Assembly: GCA_963922315.1 (NCBI GenBank)
Contig: CAWUID010000041.1
Span: forward strand, 1-15,798
Direction of reading: 5' to 3'
DNA: 15,798 bases
Source: JAHDBG01 sp963922315
GTDB lineage: Bacteria > Pseudomonadota > Gammaproteobacteria > Chromatiales > Chromatiaceae
Part shown: in pieces, positions 1-7,900 of the stretch
How positions within the stretch are numbered: position 1 is the stretch's first letter
Layout: each line of letters opens with the position of its first letter
Position numbers and translations under genes: made by a program
The notes under the pieces: model-generated
Seen by the model: the letters and a program-made list of their open reading frames with translations, nothing else
What the model was told of the DNA's origin: nothing
The model's database searches: none

Positions 1-644
1 TCAAGTCCAAGACCCATCAGGGCACCGGGTTTAACGAACTGCGGTTTGAAGATGAGAAGGATCAGCAGGAGATCTTTCTGCACGCAGAAAAGGATCACAA
101 TACGCTGATCAAGCATGATGAAGGTCATCAGATCGGTCATGACCGGACTAAATCAGTCGGTAATGATCAGTCTGAGTCGGTCGGTAACGATAAGTCGACT
201 CAGGTCGGACGGGATCATACTGAGTCGGTCGGTCAGGACAGCCGGGTGACCATCGGGCGCAATGCTGAACGGCAGGTGGAGAAGGACAGCTTTGATATTG
301 TGAATAATCACCGGGTGGAAAAGACCCATGCTGACCATGAAGAAAAGGTGGGTGGGCATCATTATCATGAGGTGAACGGCCAGTTGGAGACCCGTGTCGG
401 TGACACGATCACAACGCTTACCAAGCGGCATATATTGCAGGCGGATGAACGTTTTACTATCGGCGGGCCCGGGGGTACTATCACAATTGATGCAGCGGGC
501 GTCACCATCCGGGCGAATACGATTCAGTTGCTTTCTCCTTCGATTGATCTGGGTTCTGGTGCGCCGGATATGGTGGAAACGGTTAAGGCAGCGGTGAACA
601 CCGGTCTGCCACTGGCTCAACCCTGTGGTCAGGCGAAGTCCTGA
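1..644 (+). CDS. vgrG: VgrG spike protein, C-terminal part (5' end outside window)
   Basis: This is the last ~213 residues of a T6SS VgrG (TssI), read in the frame that starts at base 3 and ends with TGA at 642-644. The N-terminal gp27-like and gp5 OB-fold parts lie upstream of the window. What remains is the gp5/DUF2345 C-terminal needle. The opening motif HQGTGFNELRFED is the conserved VgrG segment just after the OB fold and matches the second VgrG here. It is followed by 8-residue units (VGNDQSES, VGNDKSTQ, VGRDHTES) typical of the triple-stranded beta-helix. The end, with GGPGGTITIDAAGVTI and a short tail ending QPCGQAKS, differs from the other VgrG, so the two spikes probably carry different tips or cargo. 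A PAAR gene follows 19 bases later and fits as its tip. The family call is firm. Confidence 0.93.
   Translation, partial: KSKTHQGTGFNELRFEDEKDQQEIFLHAEKDHNTLIKHDEGHQIGHDRTKSVGNDQSESVGNDKSTQVGRDHTESVGQDSRVTIGRNAERQVEKDSFDIVNNHRVEKTHADHEEKVGGHHYHEVNGQLETRVGDTITTLTKRHILQADERFTIGGPGGTITIDAAGVTIRANTIQLLSPSIDLGSGAPDMVETVKAAVNTGLPLAQPCGQAKS
132..275 (+). repeat. Octapeptide (24-nt) repeats in VgrG needle, first copy
   Basis: Six consecutive 24-nt units encode octapeptides of the pattern (I/V)G-x-D/N-x-x-x-x: IGHDRTKS, VGNDQSES, VGNDKSTQ, VGRDHTES, VGQDSRVT and IGRNAERQ. They form the rungs of the VgrG beta-helix. Repeated nucleotide blocks such as GAGTCGGTCGGT make the array prone to length change by slippage or recombination. 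Confidence 0.8.
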
Positions 645-663
645 AGCGAATGGGAGGATTCTG

Positions 664-957
664 ATGGAAAAACCGATTGCGCTGGTGGGTCATCATCACA
701 CCTGCCCGAAGTCAGAGCCCGGCCCGGTGCCCCATGTGGGTGGCCCGGTCCAGTCCGGTGCGGCAACCGTCCGGGTCAACGGCAAGCCGGTGGCCTGTGT
801 CGGTGATTCGCTGGTCTGTGCGGTGGGTGGGCCGGATTCGATCTCTGGCGGTTCCGGCATGGTGCGTATCAACGGCAAGGCGGTCGCCCGGCTGGGCGAC
901 GATACCGCACATGGTGGTGTGATTGTGGCGGGTGATGCTGCCGTGCGGGTGAATTGA
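664..957 (+). CDS. PAAR-domain spike tip protein
   Basis: This 97-aa protein is a stand-alone PAAR domain, which sharpens the VgrG tip and can bind effectors. It has the family layout: an early GHHHTCP segment (His10-12, Cys14, probable metal ligands), then glycine-rich beta repeats VNGKPVACVGD and INGKAVARLGD, each followed by a turn, and a final GVIVAGDAAVRVN. I chose ATG 664 because a strong GGGAGG (652-657) sits six bases upstream. A GTG at 625 in the same frame overlaps vgrG and lacks such a site. There is no C-terminal toxin extension, so it is a structural or adaptor tip. The next gene starts one base after its stop, which points to an operon with vgrG and the DUF4123 gene. Confidence 0.93.
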   Translation: MEKPIALVGHHHTCPKSEPGPVPHVGGPVQSGAATVRVNGKPVACVGDSLVCAVGGPDSISGGSGMVRINGKAVARLGDDTAHGGVIVAGDAAVRVN

Positions 958-958
958 C

Positions 959-1609
959 ATGGCTGAAGCAGCGGCCTGGGTCGGCAGATGTCTGATACAC
1001 ACCCAGCCTGAAGCGGATGAGCCACACGAACACCCGTGGAATGCACAGTGCTATGCAGCGGTCTGGACCGAGACCTCTGACGGCTTCACTCAAGCGGTAC
1101 GCGATCATTGCCAGGCACAGGGACATTATCTGGTCTGGGCCGAGCAGGTGTTGCCGATTCTGGACTGGCTACACCGGCACGGTCATCACAATACCCTGAT
1201 TGACCTGGCAAAGACGGTAGACGGCAATCACGGCATCGCACTCAGCCCGCTTTTACCGCGCGGTGAGGCCGGTCAACCGCCACCGCAGCCGACTTATCTG
1301 GAGATCACCGAACACGCGATCCCGCCTTTGCCAGATCAGTCCGACAAACCCCGCTGGGAACAGGACTGGATCACATCTGAGCGGGGTGTCGCGTTATCCC
1401 TCGTGAGATCTGTCGGCGTCCATGCCGCCAGATGGGACTCGGGAAATGGCGACAGCTATGTTTTGCCCGGGTACGCCCTGCGTCCACCTACCCTGCCATA
1501 CTTCCTCGCTGGTTCGCATGGCACGATAGGCTCCCTCAAATGGCTTGACGGCGTATCGGGTGCGCTTTGCATACGGTCTTCACCGTGTCTGAGGGGCCTA
1601 CGGCCCTGA
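959..1609 (+). pseudogene. N-terminal fragment of interrupted DUF4123-type adaptor gene
   Basis: An open frame of 216 codons, of which only about the first 141 are original coding sequence. It begins with ATG one base after the PAAR stop. The authentic part has motifs such as PHEHPWNAQCYAAVW and WAEQVLPILDWLHRHG and a Pro-rich linker, and ends at WITSER (about base 1383). I do not recognise this domain by name; by position it probably helps bind VgrG/PAAR or cargo. The remaining ~75 codons are read from the inserted element and end at TGA 1607-1609. Removing bases 1384-1688 joins this frame exactly to the DUF4123 frame (ITSER-LKDLLFGQ), so it was most likely the 5' part of one 582-codon gene. 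If translated now, it gives a truncated protein with an unrelated tail. Confidence 0.72.
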
Positions 1610-1684
1610 CACGACTTCGACCGTACGCTCGCGCCTGACGCCTACCCGGGACTATCGGCCATCGCTTCGCTCTCCATGGCCGAC
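1384..1684. mobile_element. ~301-bp structured non-coding insertion (MITE-like) in adaptor gene
   Basis: This is a GC-rich block with no convincing protein in any frame. It sits between two parts of one reading frame and is bracketed by AGCG (1380-1383 and 1685-1688), a plausible 4-bp target duplication. Excising 305 nt restores a continuous frame. Near the ends are short inverted pieces, TGTCG (1387-1391) and CGACA (1681-1685). Inside are hairpin-forming stretches, for example GGGCC-TAC-GGCCC within 1594-1611, and TCGGCCA at ~1655-1661 pairing with TGGCCGA at 1677-1683. No transposase is present, so a non-autonomous element is the best guess. Its family is not recognised, its exact ends are uncertain by a few bases, and no second copy is seen in this window. 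Confidence 0.6.
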
Positions 1685-1749
1685 AGCGACTGAAAGACCT
1701 GCTGTTCGGACAACCTGACCCGAAGGCACCCCTGCGCACTTATCTGATT

Positions 1750-3012
1750 GTGGATGCCACCCTGCGCACCCGCATCTCCGGTATCTTTGATCTGGATCTG
1801 CAGGATGTGCCGGTACGCTGCTTAGTCCGCCCGCAGATGGCAGAAGACCTGCGCGAGGTCGCACCCTATCTGGTCGATATGACGCTACCGGAAGGTGCCT
1901 GGGATGATCGCCGTCAGGTGCCCAATTTCCATATCGACTTTTTTGCCCACCACTGGCAGCAGGGCACCGGTATCCTGATTCGCACCACAGCGGATATGGA
2001 CGCTGTCTGGACGCATTTTCATCAGTTCGCCCGGGTGCAGGTCGAAACAACGCAGGAGTGGCTGTTTTTCCGGTTCTGGGATCCCAGGGTTACGTTGACT
2101 TATTTTGATAGTATCAAAACTATTCCGGAAAAAGCTGCTACATGGTTTGGTTTACAAACCCAAATACATAACATCATCGGTCATGCCACGCAAAAGCCGC
2201 TCTGGGCGGTAAAGCCAATTGCAGAAAAACTGGACGCCATCACACCTCTCAACAGGTTGATGCTATCTAATACTGAACTTGAAGGCTTTAAACAGCAAAA
2301 ACGCACTGATTTTATTGACCAGCTCGTGCCTTATTTTCAGGCTAAAGATCCTTTTCATACTCAGGCTATTGGCGAAAAGGGCTTGCGTCAGGTGATACAA
2401 CTGGGCATAAACAATGCCAGACAATATAGTCTGACCCGTGAATCTCCCGTACGTTTATATGTCCATCTGATGTTATACCTCGGATCACACTTTGATACCG
2501 ATCCGCTTTTGCCCTGGGTGCATAAAGCATTAACGACTCATCAATCTTCAAGAACACAGTCTGAACGTACTAATACTCTACGCAGGCATTTTTTAACTTA
2601 TGTGGAAAAAACCTGCGGATCTGAAGGTGAGCATCTGCAAAACTTTATGCAAGCTTGCGAAGCTCAAATGAAAAATCCTGTGGATATCCTGACGAACGAT
2701 CAGATGATCAGCTTTATTCAGCATCATTATCCACAAAAATATACTGATATTGGTGAAGGCTTATTAAGAAAACTGGTAATGCATTCGCAAAACCTGTGCG
2801 ATCAACACGGATTAAGAAAAAAGCAATCCTGCTTGATATTGGTTTGTTTGCGATTGATATATGGCACTGAAGTGATGAATGATCCGTTATTTCCCTGGAT
2901 ACAAAAATTTTTTATGAAATCGGATCAGAAAAAAGACCAAGATGCTTTATTTGCCAAGCTAACAGCTAGATTTTTAGATGAAGTAACTAAACATGTTAAG
3001 GAGGAGTACTGA
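1750..3012 (+). CDS. DUF4123 adaptor, main part, with duplicated helical C-terminus
   Basis: DUF4123 proteins (Tap/TEC-like) are chaperones that load effectors onto VgrG/PAAR. Residues ~1-125 from GTG 1750 match that domain: VDATLRTRISGIFDLDL, PYLVDMTLPEGAWDD, GILIRTTADMDAVW and FFRFWDPRV. The frame is open upstream to ~1690 and its natural N-terminal residues (LKDLLFGQPDPKAPLRTYLI) lie before the GTG. With no ribosome site there, the GTG is only a formal start. Residues ~188-261 and ~319-388 are two versions of one helical unit, each ending in a short DP-L-(L/F)-PW motif (251-256 and 378-383). From about base 2090 the coding is clearly AT-richer, so a GC-rich adaptor head is joined to a cargo-type tail. 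The last bases hold a strong ribosome site for the next gene. It is probably impaired by the upstream insertion unless translation restarts. Confidence 0.82.
   Translation: MDATLRTRISGIFDLDLQDVPVRCLVRPQMAEDLREVAPYLVDMTLPEGAWDDRRQVPNFHIDFFAHHWQQGTGILIRTTADMDAVWTHFHQFARVQVETTQEWLFFRFWDPRVTLTYFDSIKTIPEKAATWFGLQTQIHNIIGHATQKPLWAVKPIAEKLDAITPLNRLMLSNTELEGFKQQKRTDFIDQLVPYFQAKDPFHTQAIGEKGLRQVIQLGINNARQYSLTRESPVRLYVHLMLYLGSHFDTDPLLPWVHKALTTHQSSRTQSERTNTLRRHFLTYVEKTCGSEGEHLQNFMQACEAQMKNPVDILTNDQMISFIQHHYPQKYTDIGEGLLRKLVMHSQNLCDQHGLRKKQSCLILVCLRLIYGTEVMNDPLFPWIQKFFMKSDQKKDQDALFAKLTARFLDEVTKHVKEEY
2998..3006 (+). promoter_or_regulatory. Strong Shine-Dalgarno for the Tae4-like gene
   Basis: AAGGAGGAG lies inside the last codons of the DUF4123 gene, and GGAGG is eight bases before ATG 3013, which begins directly after the upstream TGA. 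The effector should therefore be translated well even though the adaptor gene is broken. Confidence 0.7.
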
Positions 3013-3978
3013 ATGTCAGGTTTATATGGCGGTAGTGATCATGCCGAAGATTCAGTTGAAGAAAGCAGTGATAGTGCAGAAATTGAAGCTATTTCTGCAT
3101 CTTGCCCCAAGTGGCGTGTTCAGCTGGTTAATTTAGACGGAGCTCCGATGAATGGTCAGCAGTATTCTATAAAACATGGTGCTGTAACCGGAATGTTAGA
3201 TGATAATGGTCTTTCCGGAATCGTAGATGAATCTATAGACGAGACTCAGGCCAAAAATGGTCAATCAGGCTATGTTTTATTCCCGAATCTCAGAATATTG
3301 CCAGATTTTGGTACTCTGTGGAATAGCTATCCTGATGGTCAATCCTTAAATGTCGTCAACACTATCGGCGGAAACGTACAGCAACTTTTCGGCCCAGCCT
3401 TGCAAGGGCTTGATAATAATAGTGAATTTTCTAACACGTGCGTAGTCAGAGCTTCTGATGCATTTAACCACGTTGGGATAAACTTTATTCCTTTTGTCGG
3501 TACACGTGATCTGGAAACAGCAAACAGTAACACAGGCCGTGGATTTGGTATTCCCAGAGGAGATTTGCCTATCAATCTATATCGTGTGGCTGGTAGCAAA
3601 AGCTGGCCAGATGGCAGGCCTTACGCCTATGGGACTCGTGTGAGTGAGTTTGCGCCTTATATGAATCATTATTATTCTGACGCACCGATCGTAGACGGAA
3701 CAAACTCATCAAGTCCCTTCAGGGATAAGAAGGGGGTCATTTATTTTGAGGTCTCTGGATGGCTCGATGCGACTGGACATTTTGATGTATGGAATGGACT
3801 TATTTCCGGCAACCTGGTATTCGATGGAGCATCTGAAAAAGGGCCTCAGATCAGATATACTGGATACTTTAAAAAGTCAGTAACGATAACGCTATGGCAA
3901 CATATCACAATTAAATTAAAAGAAATTCGATCAGATAACGGTGTCTGTACAGCCATATATCAGTTTATGGCAGAATAA
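3013..3978 (+). CDS. tae4: Tae4-like T6SS peptidoglycan amidase effector with N-terminal extension
   Basis: Tae4 enzymes are NlpC/P60-type amidases that cut peptide stems of peptidoglycan in the target periplasm. In this 321-aa protein, residues ~97-275 follow the family order: FGTLWNSY, IGGNV (118-122), NTCVVRASDAFNHVG with candidate catalytic Cys143, an insert, then KKGVIYF and WLDATGHFDVWNG with candidate His256. The usual third residue (Asp about 11 after the His) falls on Asn267, with Asp258 and Asp271 nearby, so the triad needs checking. It is longer than typical Tae4 (~160-190 aa). The extra ~95 N-terminal residues include an acidic Ser-rich start and a beta-rich piece (WRVQLVNLDGAPMNG, LDDNGLSG) like spike-binding domains on other cargo effectors. 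There is no signal peptide, as expected for T6SS cargo. The DUF4123 adaptor just upstream is its likely loader. Confidence 0.82.
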   Translation: MSGLYGGSDHAEDSVEESSDSAEIEAISASCPKWRVQLVNLDGAPMNGQQYSIKHGAVTGMLDDNGLSGIVDESIDETQAKNGQSGYVLFPNLRILPDFGTLWNSYPDGQSLNVVNTIGGNVQQLFGPALQGLDNNSEFSNTCVVRASDAFNHVGINFIPFVGTRDLETANSNTGRGFGIPRGDLPINLYRVAGSKSWPDGRPYAYGTRVSEFAPYMNHYYSDAPIVDGTNSSSPFRDKKGVIYFEVSGWLDATGHFDVWNGLISGNLVFDGASEKGPQIRYTGYFKKSVTITLWQHITIKLKEIRSDNGVCTAIYQFMAE

Positions 3979-3980
3979 GC

Positions 3981-4883
3981 ATGAAAAATATAAATATGTC
4001 CGCATTAATAATATTACCATCAATCTTATTTCTGGCAATAGGATGCAAAGCAAATTATACTCAATCTAATCCGTTTATTAACATTAAAAATACAGGAAAA
4101 AAAGATGCTTCATTCCCTGATTTTTCCATACAGCACCACGAAGTCACTGTTGGTGAATATCAGAAATGTGTGGATGCCGGGGTATGCACTGAAAAAAAAC
4201 GCCCTTATCTTCTGGGCGGACATGAGCGTGATTTTATTTCATCGTCACAATATGACATCATTTATTTAGGACGGATTTTTGTGCAATATGCTCTGGAAAA
4301 AGAAGAGTATATTGAACCACTTAAAGAGTATGCCAGACATGTCGGCAATAATATGCAACGTTATGGCGAATCAGAATACCCGATTAGCTGGATAAGTGTG
4401 GCCGAAGCACGTCAGTATTGTCAGTGGCTGGGTGGCGATCTACCAAATCTACGTCAGATACAGCTCGTTCATAAATCGTTTGAAAAAGGCGGTCAGTTTT
4501 CTGAACGTGAATTTTACCGCAATATGATGCTATCGCAAAATAAGGACGCCATTTGTAATCATTTTAATCTACCTTTTCATGATATACGCGTTTTAATTGA
4601 GCAGTATGGTACAAAATTGCCAGAAAACCTTAAAAAAGATAAAGTTATACGTATATGCCAGACTGGCCCATCTGTTACGGAAGCCATATCCGATATACCT
4701 GAACACTTATTCGGATCCTTAAGCGAATGGATTATTCGAAATCCCGATAAAAAAAATTATATGGCTACTGGTGGTAGCTGGCTAAATGGTTTTTTTTCTT
4801 TTGAAAGTGGATTTAATGTTAATAACTTAAACGATAATAAAAAAGCCATTGACATAGGTTTCAGATGTATTCGCAATCGTTAG
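3981..4883 (+). CDS. SUMF1/FGE-fold lipoprotein, candidate immunity protein
   Basis: This 300-aa protein has a lipoprotein signal: a hydrophobic stretch (residues 7-21), lipobox AIGC with Cys22, and Lys at +2, which suggests outer-membrane sorting to the periplasmic face. After it come formylglycine-generating-enzyme/EgtB/PvdO family motifs: HHEVTVGEYQKCVDAGVC (52-69), YPISWISVAEARQYCQWLGG (133-152), LFGSLSEWI (243-251), ATGGSW (262-267) and DIGFRCIR (291-298). The fold is probably retained as a scaffold; I see no clear evidence of enzymatic activity. It starts two bases after the Tae4-like gene and shares its AT-rich composition. Location and coupling fit an immunity protein that protects the periplasm, but classical Tae4 immunity proteins (Tai4) are small and unrelated. 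A TagR-like accessory role is an alternative. The domain call is strong, the immunity role is inferred. Confidence 0.8.
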   Translation: MKNINMSALIILPSILFLAIGCKANYTQSNPFINIKNTGKKDASFPDFSIQHHEVTVGEYQKCVDAGVCTEKKRPYLLGGHERDFISSSQYDIIYLGRIFVQYALEKEEYIEPLKEYARHVGNNMQRYGESEYPISWISVAEARQYCQWLGGDLPNLRQIQLVHKSFEKGGQFSEREFYRNMMLSQNKDAICNHFNLPFHDIRVLIEQYGTKLPENLKKDKVIRICQTGPSVTEAISDIPEHLFGSLSEWIIRNPDKKNYMATGGSWLNGFFSFESGFNVNNLNDNKKAIDIGFRCIRNR

Positions 4884-4958
4884 ATAACAGCTACAACCAA
4901 TTTTTGTACAGACAGCCTCTTTCACAACAAAACGATACGCCCTGCAAGGAATCCCACT

Positions 4959-7900
4959 ATGCAAACCCCCACCACATCCGGCAGCAATCGCCTGATCGGC
5001 TGGCTGCGTCCGTTATTCGCCCACCTGAAAAATTCGCTGCGCGTTCTGCTCGTGCTGGCTCTGATCGTTCTGCTGGTCGTTCTGTGGGTCTATGGCCCGG
5101 AGATGCCTTATTATGATACCTATCCGCTGGCACCGGTCGCCACCCGCTGGATGATCACACTCGGAATCATCCTGCTGGTGGTGGCCGGGCTGGCGATCGC
5201 CGCCTGGCGCAAACTGGCACGTATCCGGGCAGAAGCAAAACGCCAACAGCGCGAACAGGAAGACCCGGTATTACCAATCCTGCGCGCCTTGTATGACCGG
5301 TTTGACCAGACCCTCACTGATCTGCGCCAACACATTATGCGCCGGGATTATCTGTATGCCCTTCCCTGGTACATGGTGATCGGTTCTGAAGGCGCGGGCA
5401 AGACCAGCCTGATCAACCGCTGCGGACAAAAATATACCCAGAGCACCTACCAGCAGGTAAAAAGACGCCGGGGCACAAAACTACCTTACAAAATCGACTG
5501 GTGGATCGGTAATGATGCGATCATCATCGACCCGGATGGTGAGCTGATCAGCGACCAGGTACCAAAAGGTTACGGCGATTATGAAGCCTTGCCGCAGCGG
5601 GTCTGGCAGGCGTGCATCCACTGGCTGGAACGCACTCGTAGTCGCCGACCGCTGAATGGCATCCTGCTGGTGATTGACCTGCCCAGCATTCTGAGTATGA
5701 CCAGCAGTGACCGCAAAACCTATGCCGGGCTGCTGCGCAGCAAGCTGCGCGATCTGAGCGAACAATTAAGTACCCGTCTGCCGATCTACATCATCCTCAG
5801 CAAAATAGATTTGCTGGAAGGCTTCGAAGCCAGCTTCGGGCACCTGTCACGTGCCGAACGTGAACAAAGTTTCGGCTTTACATTCAGCCTGAGTAGCCTG
5901 GAAGATGCTGACCGTTGGCAGGACGAGTTCAATCAAGGCTACACACAACTGCTGGATAACCTGACCGAGCACACATTTGAAGCCATTGCAAAGGCGCCGG
6001 ATCAGCTGACCCGTCAGGCATTATTTGCCTTCAACCGCCAGTTTGCCGGTATCCGCGACACCTTGCACGACTTTCTGGCCGATATCCTGGAAAGCGACCG
6101 TTATGCGACGGCTGCTCTGGTACGCGGTCTGTACTACACCTCGGTCTATCAACAGGGCATCGCCGACAATGTTTATGTCGAAGGAGCTGCCCGCAATTAC
6201 GACCTGCCTGCGCGCATCGCTCCGGCACAAGCGATGCAGCGTGCGCAGACTTACTTCAGCAAAAATCTGTTTACACGGAACATCTATCCGGAAGCCGGAC
6301 TGGCCGGCGACAACCGGCGTCTGCTGCGCCGCAAACGGCGCCTGTTCGTTCTCGCCAGCCTGATCGCCTGCATAATCGGCAGTGCGACGATTTATGGTTG
6401 GCACCAGCACTACCAACATAACAAACAGGCCGCCGACATTGTTCTGGAAAAGGCACGCGACTTTACGAAAACCACAATTGCCGACGCGGATGGCACACTG
6501 GACACAACCGGGCGAGACTTACTGGAACCACTCGACCTGATGTACGGCGCACTTGCTAATTATGGACGCTACCGCGAAAAAATTCCTCTGCTCGCTGACA
6601 TGGGCCTGTATCAGGGTCATATTATCGGCCCGAAGTTGGAAGACACTTACCTGGATCTGCTCCGCACTCGCTACCTGCCTGCCCTCGCTACTGGTGTTGC
6701 CGAACAAATTCAGACCGCAGCTCCCGGCAGTGACGACAAGCTGGCTGCCCTGCGCGTCTATCGAATTATGGAAAGTCAGGAAAAACGCGAGCCACAAAAC
6801 AAAGATATTGTCCGGCAAAGACTGGCCGAAACCTGGCACAAGCACTATACCGGCCAGGCAGGTATTCAGGAGGCCCTGACGAACCATCTTGACTATGCTC
6901 TGGACTATGTCGCTGCCGACCTGCCTGCCCTGCGTGGCGTGGTTATCACTGCCCAGCAGGATCTCAGCCGCATCCCGATCTCACAACGAGTTTATCAAGG
7001 CATCGTACAACGCGCCCGCACCGAACTGCCAAACCGGGTGGATCTGCGCCAGACCATCGGCCCGGCATTTGATCAGATCTATCAGACCCGGCCTGATAGC
7101 GATGCTACCACCACCGATACCGACTACGACATTCCCGGCTTCTACACTCGCCAGGCATTCAAAGGCTACTTCACCCAACGCAACGCAGCGGTGATTGATC
7201 TGGCAGCGATCGACCAATGGGTGCTGGGTGAACGCGATACGATTGTCTACAGTGAAACCGATAAGACCGCCCTCACCCAGAAAATCCGTTCCCACTATGT
7301 CAACGACTATCTGGACACCTGGAAACGTGCACTCGGGCAGCTACAGATCGATGATTTTGCTGGTATTGCACATGGTGTGAAGATCCTCGAAACCCTGACC
7401 GGCCCGGCCACTCCGCTGCAACGACTCATCGAAACAGTACGGAAACACAGCGAGATCTATCCCGACCTGAAACTCGACATCAGCCAGGCGAAAACCCCAG
7501 CGGAACAAGCCTTGCTCAAGGACCCGGACCGCCTGGCAGCAAAACGGATCCTCGGTCAATTCCACAGCCTGAACGCCTTGCTGGAAAAAGACGAACAAGG
7601 CCAGACCCGGTATGAAACTCTGCTGCAAACCCTGCGGGCAAACTATGACTATCTGGTTGGCGTGCAAAATGCCCCGGACGTTGGTAAGGCAGCTCTGAGA
7701 CTGGCTCGTGATCGTTTCAAATTGCAGGGTGCCGATCCGATCTATGCTCTGCAACGTACCGCCGAAGGCCTGCCTGAGCCACTGGCGACTCAGATGCAGA
7801 AAGTCGCCAGCGAAAGCTGGCGGGTGCTGCTGATCAAGGCCCTGCAGCAACTCGAAAAGAAATGGGATCAGGACATCTATCGCTTTTACCGCGAACGCCT

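Noticed and set aside
132..275. CRISPR-like array of short regular repeats
   Set aside because: The 24-nt units are contiguous with no spacers and are in-frame VgrG beta-helix octapeptides.
625..663. Earlier GTG start for the PAAR gene
   Set aside because: It overlaps vgrG and adds residues not typical of PAAR; the strong GGGAGG before ATG 664 decides the start.
1536..1739. Minus-strand ORF of 67 codons across the inserted element
   Set aside because: Arg/Pro-rich, with no start signal or domain. It spans the junction between element and adaptor gene and is probably chance in GC-rich DNA.
4865..5116. 83-codon plus-strand ORF overlapping the start of tssM
   Set aside because: Out of frame with tssM, overlaps two supported genes, and has no domain or ribosome site.
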